A stretch of 51,467 nt of DNA, from positions 3,195,364 through 3,246,830 of the forward strand of contig NZ_KI866530.1 of the NCBI RefSeq assembly GCF_000511175.1, read 5' to 3'. Below are positions 51,311 to 51,467 of the stretch, piece after piece. Made by a program: the position numbers and the translations under genes. The DNA comes from Sediminibacterium salmoneum NBRC 103935. Its GTDB lineage: Bacteria > Bacteroidota > Bacteroidia > Chitinophagales > Chitinophagaceae. The first letter of the stretch is position 1; every line of letters begins with the position of its first letter. The notes under the pieces were generated by a model that saw only the letters and a list, made by a program, of their open reading frames with translations, ran no database searches and was not told the origin of the DNA.

Positions 51311-51467
51311 GTACAACAATAGGCTTTGCGCAAGTTGGGCTTTCAGCAATAGCCCATCAGCTTTGGTATTTCAAATGAGCTTCAGTAATTTGGCTTTAAC
51401 TAATCGCGTCAGTAGTGGCCAAGCCAGCAGCGGGAATTATCCTTCCCCACCCTGCGTAAAGCCTCGG
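51311..51467 (+). other. attC26 (166-bp family), truncated by window end
   Basis: R'' GTACAAC 51311-51317, arm GGCTTTGCGC with GCGTAAAGCC; the 3' core would follow directly beyond the last base. C26 starts GTTGTACGCAACTCA; the reverse complement of its pre-attC bases is GTTGTACGCATACCT. Confidence 0.85.

Larger units (their letters stand above)
1..51467 (+). mobile_element. Integron-type gene-cassette array, 27 cassettes (C0-C26)
   Basis: Cassettes follow one another without other chromosomal sequence. Every boundary is a GTT-containing core at the 3' end of a large imperfect palindrome (attC). The test that convinced me is cassette logic: the first bases of each cassette are the reverse complement of the bases just before that same cassette's attC. 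C10, for example, starts GTTAGTGGTAATGCT and the reverse complement of its pre-attC bases is GTTAGTGGTAGTGCT. This holds for all 27 cassettes, as expected if each had once been a circle joined at G/TT. All genes except two (in C8) lie on the + strand, 5' of their attC. No integrase is present, so this is an interior part of a chromosomal integron or an integrase-less cassette cluster. Confidence 0.93.

Noticed and set aside
10109..51467. CRISPR array reading of the repeated elements
   Set aside because: Repeats are 130-200 bp, imperfectly palindromic, irregularly spaced around genes, and differ in ends in step with their cassettes; no cas genes.
1..51467. tRNA or rRNA genes, IS transposases, integrase
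   Set aside because: None recognised on either strand; array mobility is explained by attC sites and group II introns only.

Overview
The window is one long, nearly unbroken integron-type gene-cassette array. I delimit 27 cassettes, numbered C0 to C26 from left to right. Each is closed at its 3' end by an attC-like site. C0 starts at base 1 (only its leading G lies outside) and C26 runs off the right end. No integrase gene is present. Since attC lies 3' of the + strand genes, any intI/attI should be to the left. AT-rich sequence, promoters of the TTTG / TAnnTTTG type, a SusC/TonB-like barrel receptor and many secreted Bacteroidota-style proteins point to a member of the Bacteroidota (perhaps Chitinophagales or relatives; genus not determinable).

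Layout. C0: type III restriction-modification operon with an Xre regulator and a 5'-nucleotidase. C1: two small unknown proteins. C2: two-gene unit with an HhH-like protein. C3: Lnu-type nucleotidyltransferase. C4: ABC-F protein. C5: double GNAT. C6 and C14: duplicated ORF-less cassette. C7: EEP-family phosphatase/nuclease. C8: LytS/LytTR two-component pair (the only minus-strand genes) plus a DUF5694-like protein. C9: RES-domain protein. C10: outer-membrane barrel. C11: WG-repeat protein. C12 and C21: paralogous secreted protein. C13: small membrane protein. C15: Tet(A)-like MFS pump. C16: SRPBCC protein. C17: ANT(6)-like adenylyltransferase with a frameshift. C18: cobalamin riboswitch, nrdB, nrdA and three more genes. 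C19: double-glycine bacteriocin-like peptide with its C39-peptidase ABC exporter. C20: Pycsar anti-phage pair. C22: superoxide dismutase and TonB-dependent receptor. C23: cyclase-fold-like unknown. C24: ArsR / MerTP / GDCCVYC mercury operon. C25: HEPN/MNT toxin-antitoxin pair. C26: MutS-like ATPase. Three copies of one group IIC intron with reverse transcriptase interrupt attC0, attC6 and attC14 at the same internal position.

What looks new. (1) Both ends of each cassette carry a cassette-specific inverted repeat of about 15 bp, much longer than the classical 7-bp core. In 25 of 27 cassettes there is one directional difference near position 11, which would be an A-C mismatch on the top strand but a G-T wobble on the bottom strand. 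(2) The three giant multi-gene cassettes (C0, C18, C19; 4.6 to 6.3 kb) each carry, just inside both ends, a second type of palindrome with covarying stems and a conserved A.A / C-G / A.A element. I saw it in no other cassette. (3) The array carries whole operons (R-M, ribonucleotide reductase with riboswitch, a peptide export system, Pycsar), which is unusual cargo for integron cassettes.

Functionally, the cargo falls into phage defence or toxin-antitoxin modules (C0, C9, C20, C25, perhaps C2 and C23), antibiotic-resistance-like genes (C3, C4, C15, C17, perhaps C5), metal and oxidative stress (C22, C24), inter-bacterial competition (C19) and envelope or secreted proteins. All assignments rest on reading the sequence; no database search was made.
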